A stretch of DNA of 46,969 nt from Candidatus Desulfolinea nitratireducens (GTDB taxonomy: Bacteria; Chloroflexota; Anaerolineae; Anaerolineales; Villigracilaceae): positions 1 to 46,969 of the forward strand of contig JACNJN010000149.1 of the NCBI GenBank assembly GCA_014382535.1, read 5' to 3'. A model generated the notes under the pieces. That model was not told the origin of the DNA, did no database searches, and saw nothing but the letters and a program-made list of their open reading frames with translations. Position 1 is the stretch's first letter. Every line of letters begins with the position of its first letter. The position numbers and the translations under genes are program-made. Of the stretch, positions 18,244-27,311 are shown piece by piece.

Positions 18244-19926
18244 TCAGAACTTGATATCCTTCACATTCAACTGCAATAATTTCCGCCCATTCCATTCGCT
18301 CACCTCAAAAGTAAAGAGCAAATCGATTTTTGGGGGCAGATCAGGCTTGAGGTGCCCCAGCCGAAAAGCGATTGCATCCAAAGTGGCTTCACCATCTGAT
18401 AATGTCAGCTTGAGATGAGACTGATCCTGTCCAACAGTACGTGAACTTTTTACACGCAGATTGCGGGAAACAAAAATCGGGCGTGGATTTCCATAGCCAG
18501 TGGGTTCGAGATAATTAAAATGTTCGAGCATCTCGAAACTCAAGGATTCGAGCCCAAGCTCCATATCTGCTACCAATACCGGTCGCAGGTCTACACCCGC
18601 GAGTTTTTCCGTTGCAATCTCTCTCAGGCGTTTAAGTAATATCCCCACATTTTCATTGCGGACAGTGAATCCTGCCGCAGCGGCGTGACCTCCATGCCGG
18701 ACAAGCAAATCCGCGCATTCGTCAAGAGCTTCTGTGATATGGAATTCAGGGATCGAGCGGCACGAACAACGCGTGGTTTCTTCATCCACTTCCCCAACGA
18801 TAGCGGGTCGATAGTATATATCTGCCAGGCGGGATGCGGCTAACCCCACCACGCCAGGATTAAATTCCGGCGAGGCAGCGAAAAGCAGCAATGCGTCCGG
18901 GTCATCGGCAAGGGCGATGACCTCAGCCTGCTGCTGCATCTCACGGGTGATGGTCTGCCGTTCCCGATTTTGGATCTCAAGTGCCTGGGCCATTTCGCCC
19001 GTTTTCATAAAGTCAGTTTCCATCAATAAATCTAAAGCTGCGATTGCCGAATCAAGGCGACCGGCTGCGTTCAGACGAGGCCCAAGGCCAAATCCGATAT
19101 TCATGGCAGTGACCTCCTTGATATTGACCCCCGCAACTGCCGCAAGAGAAACCAATCCCTGACGCTGGGCGTTACGCATCACACGCAGGCCCTTGCGGAC
19201 CAGGGCGTGGTTTTCACCCGTCAAAGGTGCGAGATCAGCGACAGTTCCCAAAGCCACCAGATCAAGAAGTTTATCTGCAGTGAAACCATTGGTTCCCTGA
19301 TTTTTCTCCAGCAATCCCTGTGCCATTTTATAAGCAATGCCTACCCCGGCTAGGTATTTCTCGGGATAAGTATCACCATTTTGTTTTGGGTTGATGATCG
19401 CCAGCGCGGGTGGCAGCACATCGCCAGGGGTGTGATGATCTGTAATAATGAGGGCAAGCCCAAGGTCACGTGCGTGAGCGACCTCATCCACTGAGCGAAT
19501 GCCACAATCCACGGTGATAATTAACCCCGCCCCATCCTTTGCAAGCTGATCCAGCGCATCCATATTCAAACCATATCCTTCATCAAAACGGTTCGGGATA
19601 TAGGCATGAACATCCCCGTTGAGTACCCGCAAAACCTGAACCAGCAAGGCGGTGGATGTGACGCCGTCAACGTCGTAATCCCCATAGATAATAATTTTCT
19701 CTTTCTGCTCTATTGCCTGGATAATTCGATCCACCGCAATCGCCATATCTTTTAACGCCCAGGGCGACATCGTATGATCGGGGGCGGCTTTCAAAAAAGC
19801 GCGTGCTTCAGCATCGGTTGCATATCCACGATTGAAGAGCAGTTGGCGCAAGATGGGAGGGAATTTTTCAAGGGCCTGATCGGCTTCCGGGGTGAGGGGG
19901 GCTTGGATTTGCCAGCGGGTTTGCAT
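18244..19926 (-). CDS. recJ: Single-stranded-DNA-specific exonuclease RecJ
   Basis: This 560-residue DHH-family 5'-3' exonuclease acts on single-stranded DNA in recombination and mismatch repair. The catalytic motifs are in order: IIYGDYDVDGVTSTALL (motif I), VDCGIRS (II), ITDHHTPG (III, DHH), and LGPRLNAAGR plus the GGHAAAAGF box of the DHHA1 domain. A C-terminal OB-type domain ends the protein. I chose the ATG at 19926. A TTG at 20004 would add 26 poor residues and cover the promoter region shared with the divergent gene at 20005. It ends 32 bp before iorA begins, so the three minus-strand genes may be one operon. Confidence 0.95.
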   Translation of the reverse strand: MQTRWQIQAPLTPEADQALEKFPPILRQLLFNRGYATDAEARAFLKAAPDHTMSPWALKDMAIAVDRIIQAIEQKEKIIIYGDYDVDGVTSTALLVQVLRVLNGDVHAYIPNRFDEGYGLNMDALDQLAKDGAGLIITVDCGIRSVDEVAHARDLGLALIITDHHTPGDVLPPALAIINPKQNGDTYPEKYLAGVGIAYKMAQGLLEKNQGTNGFTADKLLDLVALGTVADLAPLTGENHALVRKGLRVMRNAQRQGLVSLAAVAGVNIKEVTAMNIGFGLGPRLNAAGRLDSAIAALDLLMETDFMKTGEMAQALEIQNRERQTITREMQQQAEVIALADDPDALLLFAASPEFNPGVVGLAASRLADIYYRPAIVGEVDEETTRCSCRSIPEFHITEALDECADLLVRHGGHAAAAGFTVRNENVGILLKRLREIATEKLAGVDLRPVLVADMELGLESLSFEMLEHFNYLEPTGYGNPRPIFVSRNLRVKSSRTVGQDQSHLKLTLSDGEATLDAIAFRLGHLKPDLPPKIDLLFTFEVSEWNGRKLLQLNVKDIKF

Positions 19927-19969
19927 GATCTGAGTATAAGCGGGGATAATAGGCGAGGCAAGGGTGTTG

Positions 19970-19975
19970 TATAAT
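19970..19975 (+). promoter_or_regulatory. Candidate -10 box for the gene at 20005
   Basis: TATAAT 30 bp before the ATG, in the 78-bp gap between recJ and the divergent gene. A GGAGGAGG ribosome site follows. No clear -35. Confidence 0.4.
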
Positions 19976-20004
19976 AATGGTAATTCTTTGGAGGAGGCAG
20001 CCAA

Positions 20005-20520
20005 ATGTATAAACTAAAACCCGATGAAAAGCTCACGCCCGTGATGGTGTATACTGACGCCGCAGTATTCAACGGCTCCGTTGTGACGAAAAAAATTGCC
20101 CGCGTGAATACCTGGTTACGGACCGAAGGTGCACCAACATTTTTGCGTTTACTCAACGCGCAAATGATTCGACCGGATAACCCTGACAGAATTATCAAAT
20201 TTGATGAACAATTTATTCCCGTCCCCAGTATCATCGGCTTTCATGTTGGACAGGGAATCGAAAATGAGGTGGATTACGACGAGCATGAAGAAAACAGGAT
20301 GATGGAGCATGTTAAGGTTGTACTGGGGTCATTTCTTGTGGAAGGAAAAATCCGTATATCCACGCAAACCGATCTAAATTCATCCATTGAGCAATACAGA
20401 ATTGCCTGGTCCTCTATTTACCATGCCACTATCTCCAATTTTTATTTGTCTAAACTGAACATCCAAACCGAGCTCATGCTGGTTCGCCATGAGGGGGTTT
20501 CATTTGGGATTATTGGATAA
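20005..20520 (+). CDS. Conserved-looking protein of unknown function
   Basis: This 171-residue soluble protein has a strong GGAGGAGG site before its ATG. I do not recognise a family with confidence. The sequence alternates strands: TPVMVYTDAAVFNGSVVTKK, then VNTWLRTEGAPTFLRLLNAQ, a charged EHEENRMMEHVKVVLGSFLVEGKIRI segment, and QTELMLVRHEGVSFGII. This suggests a beta-rich fold with paired repeats (about 5-60 and 100-165). It has no signal peptide, membrane segment or cysteine cluster. It is divergent from recJ and convergent with the methyltransferase. The well-formed translation signals and coherent composition argue it is a real gene. Confidence 0.75.
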   Translation: MYKLKPDEKLTPVMVYTDAAVFNGSVVTKKIARVNTWLRTEGAPTFLRLLNAQMIRPDNPDRIIKFDEQFIPVPSIIGFHVGQGIENEVDYDEHEENRMMEHVKVVLGSFLVEGKIRISTQTDLNSSIEQYRIAWSSIYHATISNFYLSKLNIQTELMLVRHEGVSFGIIG

Positions 20521-20566
20521 TTTCTTTTTATGCTGGATCAAACCTGATGTTGGAATGAATGCCTTA

Positions 20567-21217
20567 TTATTTCAGACCTATCACAATGCTAACGGGTAAT
20601 CCCCACATTTTGAGTATTTTCTTTTCTTGGATTTTAAATCCTGTACTTGTCAGGCTGTCTACAGGATAAATTGGACGACAATCCACCAAGGCTGGCATTT
20701 TGGCATGAAACCATTCATAGATGCGCACGGCGAGAGAATCTTCTTTTTCGAGCGCAACAACCCCCAAACGCCCGGTGGGTTTCAACACACGTTGACATTC
20801 CTTGAGCAGAATGGGGATTTCTGGCGTGTCAAATAATTCCAATGTGAAGCTGATAAAAATAGCGTCAAAATATTCGTCGGCATAGGACAATGAAGTAGCA
20901 TCTCCTGTCTCCAGGCGAACGGCATCTGCCAGTCCCGCACGGAGGAGTCTCTTCTCTGCGATAGCACGCATCTTCTCTGAGATATCGATTCCGTACACTG
21001 TTGCGGGGTAAGCAGCCAGGGCCAACGCAACCAGGGCGTGACCAGTTCCACAGCCAATTTCGAGGGCGATTTCGCCGCTCTTCAAATTCAGCATCTCCAA
21101 TCCTAGATCGGCAAATTTCTTCTCGCTGGCAGCAAATAGATCGTACCAGCGACTGATCCCGTCGTATGTCTGGCGGGCTTTTTCTTTTGAGCGTACTACC
21201 CGGCTGATCTCTTTCAT
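20567..21217 (-). CDS. Class I SAM-dependent methyltransferase (UbiE-like)
   Basis: This 216-residue Rossmann-fold methyltransferase has motif I ALEIGCGTGHALVAL (about 51-65), the acidic turn VYGIDISEKM, motif II/III around LETGDATSLSYADEYFDAIF, and the post-motif LKECQRVLKPTGRLGVV. The opening KARQTYDGISRWYD resembles the UbiE/COQ5 group, which acts on quinones or small lipids, but the substrate is not shown. Its start lies 2 bp after the stop of the nitroreductase gene, so the two are co-transcribed. Confidence 0.85.
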   Translation of the reverse strand: MKEISRVVRSKEKARQTYDGISRWYDLFAASEKKFADLGLEMLNLKSGEIALEIGCGTGHALVALALAAYPATVYGIDISEKMRAIAEKRLLRAGLADAVRLETGDATSLSYADEYFDAIFISFTLELFDTPEIPILLKECQRVLKPTGRLGVVALEKEDSLAVRIYEWFHAKMPALVDCRPIYPVDSLTSTGFKIQEKKILKMWGLPVSIVIGLK

Positions 21218-21219
21218 TT

Positions 21220-21987
21220 TTATTTCATTCCAAAGCCTTGCTTTTTGATAATGGAAAGCATTTCTTTGCGAGTAACTTGGGATGTTCGTCGAGCAGTGTG
21301 CTCAAGCCAGCCATAAGCTTCCATTTCTCCATCTCTACCCGGGACAGGAACCTGGCGATCAGTATAAATGCCGGTTTCGATCATCACTTGATCATACGCC
21401 AGCAGCGCGGCATCCTGCTCTGTGTTGTAACTTTCCCAGTGCAAAATTGCCTCCTGTGACAGGCGAGGACGGATCATCGGTGCCTTCTCTGGCCAGCCAA
21501 TGGTCATCCCTGTGATGGGAAAAACATGCTCTGGCAATTCGAGTAATTTGATAATCTCAGCTGTGTTATTGCGAATACTGCCGATATAGCAGATTCCAAG
21601 TCCCAGAGATTCGGCCGCAAGGGCGGCATTTTGAGCGGCAATGGCCGCATCGATGGCTGCGACCAGAAAATTCTCAACGGTTTCGGCATTATGTTCATAG
21701 CCACGCATCTGGTTTACCCGCTCCAGCCGGAAACGGTCGGCGCACCAGGCAAGAAAGACCGGTGCCTGAACGATATGACTTTGTCCGCCACATAATTCTG
21801 CCAGTGCAGAACGTTTTTCTGCATCAGTGACAGCGACCACGGTGAAGGTCTGCATATTTGACGAGGTGGAGGCCCGCTGCCCGGCAGCTACTATCCTCTC
21901 TACAATGGAAGCAGGAACCGGGTCGGGTTTGTAATGGCGCACAGATCCATGGGCATGGATCAAGTCAAGGATTGCATTTTCCATCAT
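21220..21987 (-). CDS. NfsA/Frp-type NADPH nitroreductase
   Basis: This 255-residue flavin reductase has the marks of the NfsA group: ILDLIHAHGSVRHYKPDPVP with the FMN-phosphate site, AAGQRASTSSNMQTF, and an AAQNAALAAESLGLGICYIGSIRN segment that lies over the flavin. The C-terminal GWLEHTARR and KEMLSIIKKQGFGMK match the family end. It reduces nitro compounds, quinones or flavins by two electrons. It is first in a two-gene unit with the methyltransferase. GGAGAATA precedes the start; two adjacent ATG codons are possible. Confidence 0.9.
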   Translation of the reverse strand: MMENAILDLIHAHGSVRHYKPDPVPASIVERIVAAGQRASTSSNMQTFTVVAVTDAEKRSALAELCGGQSHIVQAPVFLAWCADRFRLERVNQMRGYEHNAETVENFLVAAIDAAIAAQNAALAAESLGLGICYIGSIRNNTAEIIKLLELPEHVFPITGMTIGWPEKAPMIRPRLSQEAILHWESYNTEQDAALLAYDQVMIETGIYTDRQVPVPGRDGEMEAYGWLEHTARRTSQVTRKEMLSIIKKQGFGMK

Positions 21988-22084
21988 TATTCTCCAGAGA
22001 TAAATTGTCAGAGCCTAATTTATTAATTTATACTCAAATATGTTTCAGGCTTATAGTATAACAAGCAATTGCATGGTTTTTTTA

Positions 22085-22114
22085 TTCACAAACATCATCA
22101 ATGCCTGTTACAAT
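22085..22114 (+). promoter_or_regulatory. Promoter giving a near-leaderless ywbE transcript
   Basis: TTCACA (22085-22090), 18-bp spacer, TACAAT (22109-22114). The -10 box ends 7 bases before the ATG at 22122, so transcription should begin at or next to the start codon. Confidence 0.5.
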
Positions 22115-22121
22115 AAATCTT

Positions 22122-22316
22122 ATGAATGGAACTAAACGCAATAATATTAAACCCGGCCTGAAAGTCGCCATTGTGTTAAAGAAAGATCAGCGCAGCGACA
22201 AGGTTACTGAGGGGATTGTCAAAGATATATTAACCAATTCCGCCAATCATCCGCATGGGATCAAGGTCCGTTTGATGGATGGGCAAGTCGGCAGAGTCAA
22301 AGAGATATATGTATAA
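22122..22316 (+). CDS. ywbE: YwbE family protein
   Basis: This 64-residue protein matches the YwbE (DUF2196) family over its whole length: NIKPGLKVAIVLKKDQRSDK, then LTEGIVKDILTNS-type and HPHGIKVRLMDGQVGRVKEI blocks. The function is unknown; the beta-rich fold with a KOW-like GQVGRV turn hints at RNA or ribosome contact, which is inference. The start at 22122 gives the family-standard MNG opening. An ATG 21 bp upstream overlaps the -10 box and is rejected. Confidence 0.88.
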   Translation: MNGTKRNNIKPGLKVAIVLKKDQRSDKVTEGIVKDILTNSANHPHGIKVRLMDGQVGRVKEIYV

Positions 22317-22441
22317 AATTGCAGGGACAACCCTGCCCTCCCTCTCCCTCCGCCCTCTCCCGAGGGGAGAGGGGACTCACTAATCATTTGCGTCATTCGC
22401 TTATTAGCGAAATTCGCGTTTTTAAAAAAAGAGAGAATATT

Positions 22442-23899
22442 TTGAATAATTCAACGGAAGAAAAACAAGAAAAAACATCCCCCGAAACCCTCCCCAAAAC
22501 AACCTATGCCGAACTCCCCGAAAAACTGCGCACAGCAGCCGATCGCGTTGGCTGGAGTGAATTAATGCCCGTCCAGGCTCGCGCCATCCCCTATCTCTTC
22601 GCCAAAAAAGATGTCATGATTCAGGCGCGCACAGGTAGCGGCAAAACAGGGGCTTTTCTGCTCCCCATGCTGGAGCGGCTCAGGGCAAATAAAAAATATT
22701 GTCAGGCGCTGATCCTGGTCCCTACGCGGGAATTAGCCAAGCAGGTGGAAAAGGAAGCAGAAATCATTTGTCGGGATAGTGGTCTTAGAACCGTAGCAGT
22801 TTACGGTGGAGTTGGCTACGGCCCACAGATCAAGGCCTTCGAGCAGGGCGCACAGATCGTCGTTGGAACGCCAGGGCGTGTGCTTGATCACCTTATCAAA
22901 CGAAGTTTCAAACTCGATCGCCTTGAAATGCTGATCTTTGATGAAGCCGACCGGATGCTCTCGATGGGTTTTTATCCGGATATGAAACAGGTCCAGAGCC
23001 ATCTCCCGCGGCACGCTGTCAATACCTGCATGTTCTCAGCCACCTTCCCCGTGCACGTCATCCGCGCGGCCGACGAGTTCATGCATGAGCCGGAATTCAT
23101 CAGCCTGAGCAGCGACCATGTCCACGTTACCGACACCGAGCATATTATCTACAACGTACCGAGCATGGAAAAAGATCGGGTATTGATCCGCCTGATCGAG
23201 TTGGAGAATCCGCATTCGGCAATCATTTTCTGCAACACAAAGAGACGTGTGAGTTATGTGGCGACCATTCTCAAGCGATATGGATACGACGCCGATGAGT
23301 TAAGTTCCGATCTTTCACAAAATCGACGGGAAGATGTTTTGGGAAGCGTGCGGAAGGGGACCTTGCGTTTTCTCGTGGCGACAGATGTTGCCGCCAGGGG
23401 CATTGACATCACCTCGCTTTCCCATGTCATCCAATACGAACCACCCGATGACCTGGAAGCCTATATTCACCGTGCCGGGCGAACCGGTCGTGCCGGAGCG
23501 ACAGGCGTAGCCATGACACTGGTATATGCTGTTGAGAAACGCCAAATGAAACATGTTGCTGCACATTTCAAAATCGAATTTGAAGAACGATCTGTGCCCA
23601 CTCATGAAGATGTCGCAAATGTGGTTGCCGAAAGATCGCTGGTCTTTCTGGAAGCCAGTCTGCGCGAACGCGATCAGTTACAGACTGACCGGAGTTTGCG
23701 TTTCAAGGTCTTGGCTCAAAATCTTGCCGAGAGTGAGGATGAACTTCCAATCATCACCATGCTTCTGGATGATTATTACCAGATGGCGCAGCATAAATTT
23801 ATCCCCAAGATCGAGGATAAACCAAAACAATCACCGCAAAGGAAGAAATCAGGGAGAGGACCTGGGCAAAATCGCAGTCCAAGGAGAAGAAATAATTAA
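22442..23899 (+). CDS. DEAD-box ATP-dependent RNA helicase
   Basis: This roughly 485-residue helicase has all family motifs in order: Q-motif region (LMPVQARAIPYLF), I ARTGSGKTG, Ia PTRELAKQ, Ib TPGR, II FDEADRM, III FSATFP, IV IIFCNTKRR, V VATDVAARGID, VI HRAGRTGRAG. A C-terminal basic tail (KPKQSPQRKKSGRGPGQNRS) likely binds RNA. It unwinds RNA duplexes in ribosome assembly or decay. The start is uncertain: I use TTG 22442, because the open frame upstream to 22319 passes through an intergenic inverted repeat (ccctctcccgaggggagagg, 22349-22371) and reads as low-quality protein. It lies downstream of ywbE and probably shares its transcript. Confidence 0.92.
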   Translation: MNNSTEEKQEKTSPETLPKTTYAELPEKLRTAADRVGWSELMPVQARAIPYLFAKKDVMIQARTGSGKTGAFLLPMLERLRANKKYCQALILVPTRELAKQVEKEAEIICRDSGLRTVAVYGGVGYGPQIKAFEQGAQIVVGTPGRVLDHLIKRSFKLDRLEMLIFDEADRMLSMGFYPDMKQVQSHLPRHAVNTCMFSATFPVHVIRAADEFMHEPEFISLSSDHVHVTDTEHIIYNVPSMEKDRVLIRLIELENPHSAIIFCNTKRRVSYVATILKRYGYDADELSSDLSQNRREDVLGSVRKGTLRFLVATDVAARGIDITSLSHVIQYEPPDDLEAYIHRAGRTGRAGATGVAMTLVYAVEKRQMKHVAAHFKIEFEERSVPTHEDVANVVAERSLVFLEASLRERDQLQTDRSLRFKVLAQNLAESEDELPIITMLLDDYYQMAQHKFIPKIEDKPKQSPQRKKSGRGPGQNRSPRRRNN

Positions 23900-23980
23900 A
23901 CACAGTTCAAACAGAGACCCTATTTGATAAAAAGAGTAAGGCTAGAGATAAAAAAGTAAAGGCTGGGATTCAATATTCTA

Positions 23981-24019
23981 AACCTGACAATTTTGCAACG
24001 GCAAAATGTCAGGTTTTTT
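23981..24019 (+). terminator. Rho-independent terminator after the helicase gene
   Basis: Long stem AACCTGACAATTTTGC / GCAAAATGTCAGGTT with loop AACG, followed by a T-run. Confidence 0.88.
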
Positions 24020-24025
24020 GAATGA

Positions 24026-24031
24026 TATAAT
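24026..24031 (+). promoter_or_regulatory. Candidate -10 box giving a leaderless SOUL transcript
   Basis: TATAAT ends 6 bases before the ATG at 24038. No ribosome site fits between them. No convincing -35 was found; the region overlaps the tail of the preceding terminator. Confidence 0.4.
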
Positions 24032-24037
24032 CCAAAT

Positions 24038-24669
24038 ATGATAAAAATTATATATTCGATACTATTGGTATTGGCAATTTGGGCATTTGTGAGTTGGTTT
24101 TTTGTAAGAAATATTGAATCTCAATCATATACTGTAATTGAAGAGAAAAATGGATATGAGGTTAGAAGTACGATAAGCATATTGTTGCTAGCGCTAAAGT
24201 TAGGGGTAATCAAAATGAAGTTTCAAATGAGGGTTTCAGAATTGTAGCTGACTATATATTTGGCAATAATACTTCAAACGAAAGCATTGCAATGACTACC
24301 CCTGTTATTGATGAAAAGAATGAAGAGATTGCCATGACTACTCCCGTTATCGATGAAATAAATGATGAAGGAGAACATGTAATATCTTTTGTAATGCCAA
24401 GTAAATATACTTTAGAAAATTTACCTAAACCAAATAGCGAAAAAGTAATTATTACAGAAGTTCCTGAAAAGATATATGCAGTATTAAAATTTAGTTGGTA
24501 TCCATATGAAATCAGGGTAAATAAGAAAAAGGAAATCCTAAAAGAGTATTTAAATAGAGATGGTATGTTCTTTAATGATGATAAGGATCCAATACTTTCA
24601 AGATTTAATCCGCCATTTACTATGCCTCTCCTATTAAGAAATGAGGTTTTGATCGAGGTTTCCAAATAG
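24038..24669 (+). pseudogene. SOUL-type heme-binding protein gene with one frameshift
   Basis: The first frame encodes an N-terminal membrane anchor (IIYSILLVLAIWAFVSWFFV, about 4-23) and SQSYTVIEEKNGYEVR, then loses sense near 24170. A one-base correction, most simply an A lost from an aga-aag run, gives YDKHIVASAKVRGNQNEV and then EGFRIVADYIFGNN. The frame then stays open to 24669. The rest is a classic SOUL domain with two tandem IAMTTPVID copies and a final RFNPPFTMPLLLRNEVLIEV. SOUL proteins bind heme; their bacterial role is unclear. The locus is much more AT-rich than its neighbours, suggesting transfer. A sequencing error could also explain the single-base shift. Confidence 0.75.
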
Positions 24670-24792
24670 ATAATCAGTTGTATTGTTCATTCGAACCTTA
24701 TACAACATAAAGGCAAGAGTGTTGCATGTCATTTTCTTAATGCTATTGTTTCTTAGAGTTCACTTCGATCAATTGGATAAAATAAAGAAAGC

Positions 24793-25083
24793 ATGACTTT
24801 TATTGATCTTTTTTAAAAAGCCATCATCGCACGGGCTGCGCTATTTGACGGGAAGCATCCATCTACTTTTCATCTTTTTAATGGCTTTCTGGAGGGAAAT
24901 CCCGACATCGCGATTGATCTCTACCTACGGACAGTGGTTATCCACGATTACGCCGACTCACTCCTCGATGGTGAGATCTTCGTCCAGGATGCAACTGATT
25001 TTCTCATCAATAAATTTGATTGGATAAAAGCAATCTTCGTTAAAACACGCAAAAGGGAAAAAACTTATACCGAAAGAACATAA
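24793..25083 (+). pseudogene. Truncated copy of the RlmI-like methyltransferase gene
   Basis: Translation in one frame gives KAIIARAALFDGKHPSTFHL, then NGFLEGNPDIAIDLYLRTVV, closely matching residues 12-55 of the intact protein at 29722-30729. Codon 8 is TAA (24814-24816) where the intact gene has CAA. After IKAIFVKTRK the similarity ends and a stop follows, so the SAM-binding domain is absent. The conserved stretch around tttttaatggctttctgg is identical in DNA between the copies. It is a remnant of gene duplication or of recombination that placed the ABC module between the copies. Confidence 0.8.
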
Positions 25084-25140
25084 GGGATCACAAAGAAAAA
25101 GGCAGCTTGGTTTTTCCTTCGTATTTTGTCTTGTCGGCCT

Positions 25141-25190
25141 GTACCCTGAAAGGCGTAAACGCCTGAAGGGGTATCGTGTTTAAATATAAT
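25141..25190 (+). promoter_or_regulatory. Hairpin and candidate -10 box upstream of the ABC module
   Basis: An imperfect hairpin (ccctgaaaggcgtaaacgcc then tgaagggg) is followed by TATAAT at 25185-25190, 32 bp before the ATG at 25222. No good -35 or ribosome site is visible. The hairpin resembles fragments of the dispersed repeats. Confidence 0.35.
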
Positions 25191-25221
25191 TCTCCCATTC
25201 GCTTCTTCATGCTAAAAAAAT

Positions 25222-27108
25222 ATGCACCCACCCAAAACGATCCTCGATCTACAAGACGTAACCAAAACCTACAACACTGGAGAAATTCCATTTACCGCCC
25301 TCGAGCATGTTAGCATCAATATTAAACAGGGCGAGTTTTTGGGAATCACTGGAAAATCAGGGGCTGGTAAAACCACACTTCTTAACATGATCGCTGGTGT
25401 CAGCAACCTCTCTTCCGGGAGTATTCTATTTCATCCCTTAAATGAAACTGAATCATCTCCCACACTGATACATACGCTGAATGAAGATCAGCTTGCGCGT
25501 TGGCGAGGAGAGAATCTCGGCATTATTTATCAATCCTTCGAATTGATGCCAACCCTTGATCTCGTCAAAAACGTAATGCTGCCTCCTGACTTTTTGGGTG
25601 CCTACCAACCCATTATCAGCAAGCAGCGAGCACTTGATTTGCTGGAATTGGTTGATATAGCGGAACACGCTTATAAAATTCCTGCTCATATTTCCGGGGG
25701 ACAAAAACAACGTGTTGCAATTGCAAGGGCCTTGGTCAATGATCCACAATTGATCATCGCTGATGAGCCGACCGGGAATTTGGACAGCGTCACCGCCGAA
25801 ACTATTTTCCAGATTTTTGAACAACTGGTGGCTCAGGGTAAGACAGTGGTCATGGTCACCCATGATGAAAGTTATGCCCCTCGTTTCTCTCGCCGCCTTC
25901 AGATCACTGATGGCGTGGTCAGTATCCCACGAGAGAAAGCTATCGTTAGATCCACCTCAACTACCATTCCGCTTGGAACACAAGCCCCGACAAAAAAAAC
26001 GCCAAAAGCGCACCGGAGTGAGCATCCTGCCATCGTTCTGCGTGGTGTCGATAAGATCTATGAAAATGCAGCGGGAAAATTTGTAGCCTTAAAATCAGTT
26101 GATCTGCAATTGGATTACGGGCAATTTATTTCAATTGTTGGAAAATCAGGCTGCGGAAAATCCACGCTATTAAATATGATTACGGGCATTGATCATCCCA
26201 CCGCCGGGGAGGTACTGATCGGAAACGTAGATGTTTATAGGATGAGTGAAAGTGAACGCGCCCTTTGGAGGGGGAAAAATCTGGGCGTTGTCTTCCAATT
26301 TTTTCAATTGCTCCCGACATTGACACTCCTGGAAAATACCATCCTCCCGATGGATTATTGTAATCTTTATCCATTTCAGGAGCGACCTTCCCGCGCAATG
26401 GAATTGCTCAAAATGGTCGGACTTGAAGAGCAAGCCGATAAACTCCCCACCGCTGTTTCCAGCGGACAGCAACAGAGTGCTGCAATCGCGCGCGCTTTGG
26501 CAACTGACCCCTCCATTATTTTGGCAGATGAACCGACCGGCAACCTGGATTCAAAATCGGCAAAGAATATTCTCAATTTATTCGAGCGTTTGGCGAGAGA
26601 TGGAAAAACCATTTTAATCGTCACTCACGATCCCTCCATCACACAGAGAACTGATCAGACTATCATCCTGTCCGATGGTGAGATCATCGACCAGGCTGTT
26701 GCACGGGCGCTGCCCTTCCTGTCACACGCGCAAATGATGGAGGCGACGCATAAAGCTGAAAAGCGGAAAATCGCACCGGGTGCAACCATCCTAAAGGAGG
26801 GCGAAAGCGTCGAGCATTTCTTTATGATCGTCGCTGGTGAGGTGGACATCATCGTCGCCAATCAGCAAGGCAAAGAGGTCCAATTAGCGCAACTAGGCGC
26901 AGGGCAATATTTTGGCGAAATAGAATTAACCCAGGGAGGGGATTCTATCGCTCAGGTACGGGGAGCAAAAGAGGGTGCAGAGTTGGCACTTTTGCCAAAG
27001 AATATATTTTATGAATTAATTGATGGCTCTCCGTTGACCCGGGATTCTCTTCAGGATGTGGCGAGTACCCGCCAAAGTGAAAACCGGAGAAGGAAAAGCG
27101 ACCGATGA
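25222..27108 (+). CDS. Double ABC ATPase of LolD/MacB type fused to a cyclic-nucleotide-binding domain
   Basis: This 628-residue cytoplasmic protein has two LolD-like nucleotide-binding domains. The first (about 5-235) has Walker [10 protein letters not shown] (44-52), signature SGGQKQR (near 158) and Walker B LIIADEP. The second (about 265-485) has Walker [10 protein letters not shown] (near 307), an altered signature SSGQQQS, and Walker B IILADEP. Residues about 515-615 form a Crp-type nucleotide-binding fold ([20 protein letters not shown], then [11 protein letters not shown]). The pair should power the permease encoded next, probably moving lipids or lipoproteins or acting mechanically at the envelope. 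The added domain suggests control by cAMP, cGMP or another ligand. Because the second signature motif is degenerate, one composite ATP site may be weak. Confidence 0.9.
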   Translation: MHPPKTILDLQDVTKTYNTGEIPFTALEHVSINIKQGEFLGITGKSGAGKTTLLNMIAGVSNLSSGSILFHPLNETESSPTLIHTLNEDQLARWRGENLGIIYQSFELMPTLDLVKNVMLPPDFLGAYQPIISKQRALDLLELVDIAEHAYKIPAHISGGQKQRVAIARALVNDPQLIIADEPTGNLDSVTAETIFQIFEQLVAQGKTVVMVTHDESYAPRFSRRLQITDGVVSIPREKAIVRSTSTTIPLGTQAPTKKTPKAHRSEHPAIVLRGVDKIYENAAGKFVALKSVDLQLDYGQFISIVGKSGCGKSTLLNMITGIDHPTAGEVLIGNVDVYRMSESERALWRGKNLGVVFQFFQLLPTLTLLENTILPMDYCNLYPFQERPSRAMELLKMVGLEEQADKLPTAVSSGQQQSAAIARALATDPSIILADEPTGNLDSKSAKNILNLFERLARDGKTILIVTHDPSITQRTDQTIILSDGEIIDQAVARALPFLSHAQMMEATHKAEKRKIAPGATILKEGESVEHFFMIVAGEVDIIVANQQGKEVQLAQLGAGQYFGEIELTQGGDSIAQVRGAKEGAELALLPKNIFYELIDGSPLTRDSLQDVASTRQSENRRRKSDR

Positions 27109-27116
27109 GGTTAAGA

Positions 27117-27290
27117 GAAAACACAGTTCCTGAGCAGAAGGCGACTGCTCTTGAGCCTGCCGTCTCGCACCGGCGTGCTCGCGGCACGAACGGTGGAGTC
27201 GAAGGACGAGGAGGATGGAGAAGCCGCTCTTCACCCATTCGGGTACAGGCGTTTGCGCTATGCTCCGCTCAGAGACTGGGCGTGTTTCAT
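27117..27290 (-). repeat. Composite dispersed repeats between the ABC genes
   Basis: 27215-27290 read on the minus strand begins cagtctctgagcggag and shares the gtacccgaatgggtgaagagcg part with 13683-13765. The preceding 27117-27210 has the ctgagc ... gtcgaaggacg layout of a related family. No gene is supported in this 200-bp gap. Confidence 0.55.
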
Positions 27291-27311
27291 CTTCACATAT
27301 TGGATGCGTAA

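Noticed and set aside
19927-20004. RecJ start at the TTG at 20004
   Set aside because: It would add 26 residues of poor quality and overlap the promoter region and start of the divergent gene.
22319-22441. DEAD-box helicase start at 22319
   Set aside because: The first 41 codons cover an intergenic inverted repeat and read as low-complexity sequence.
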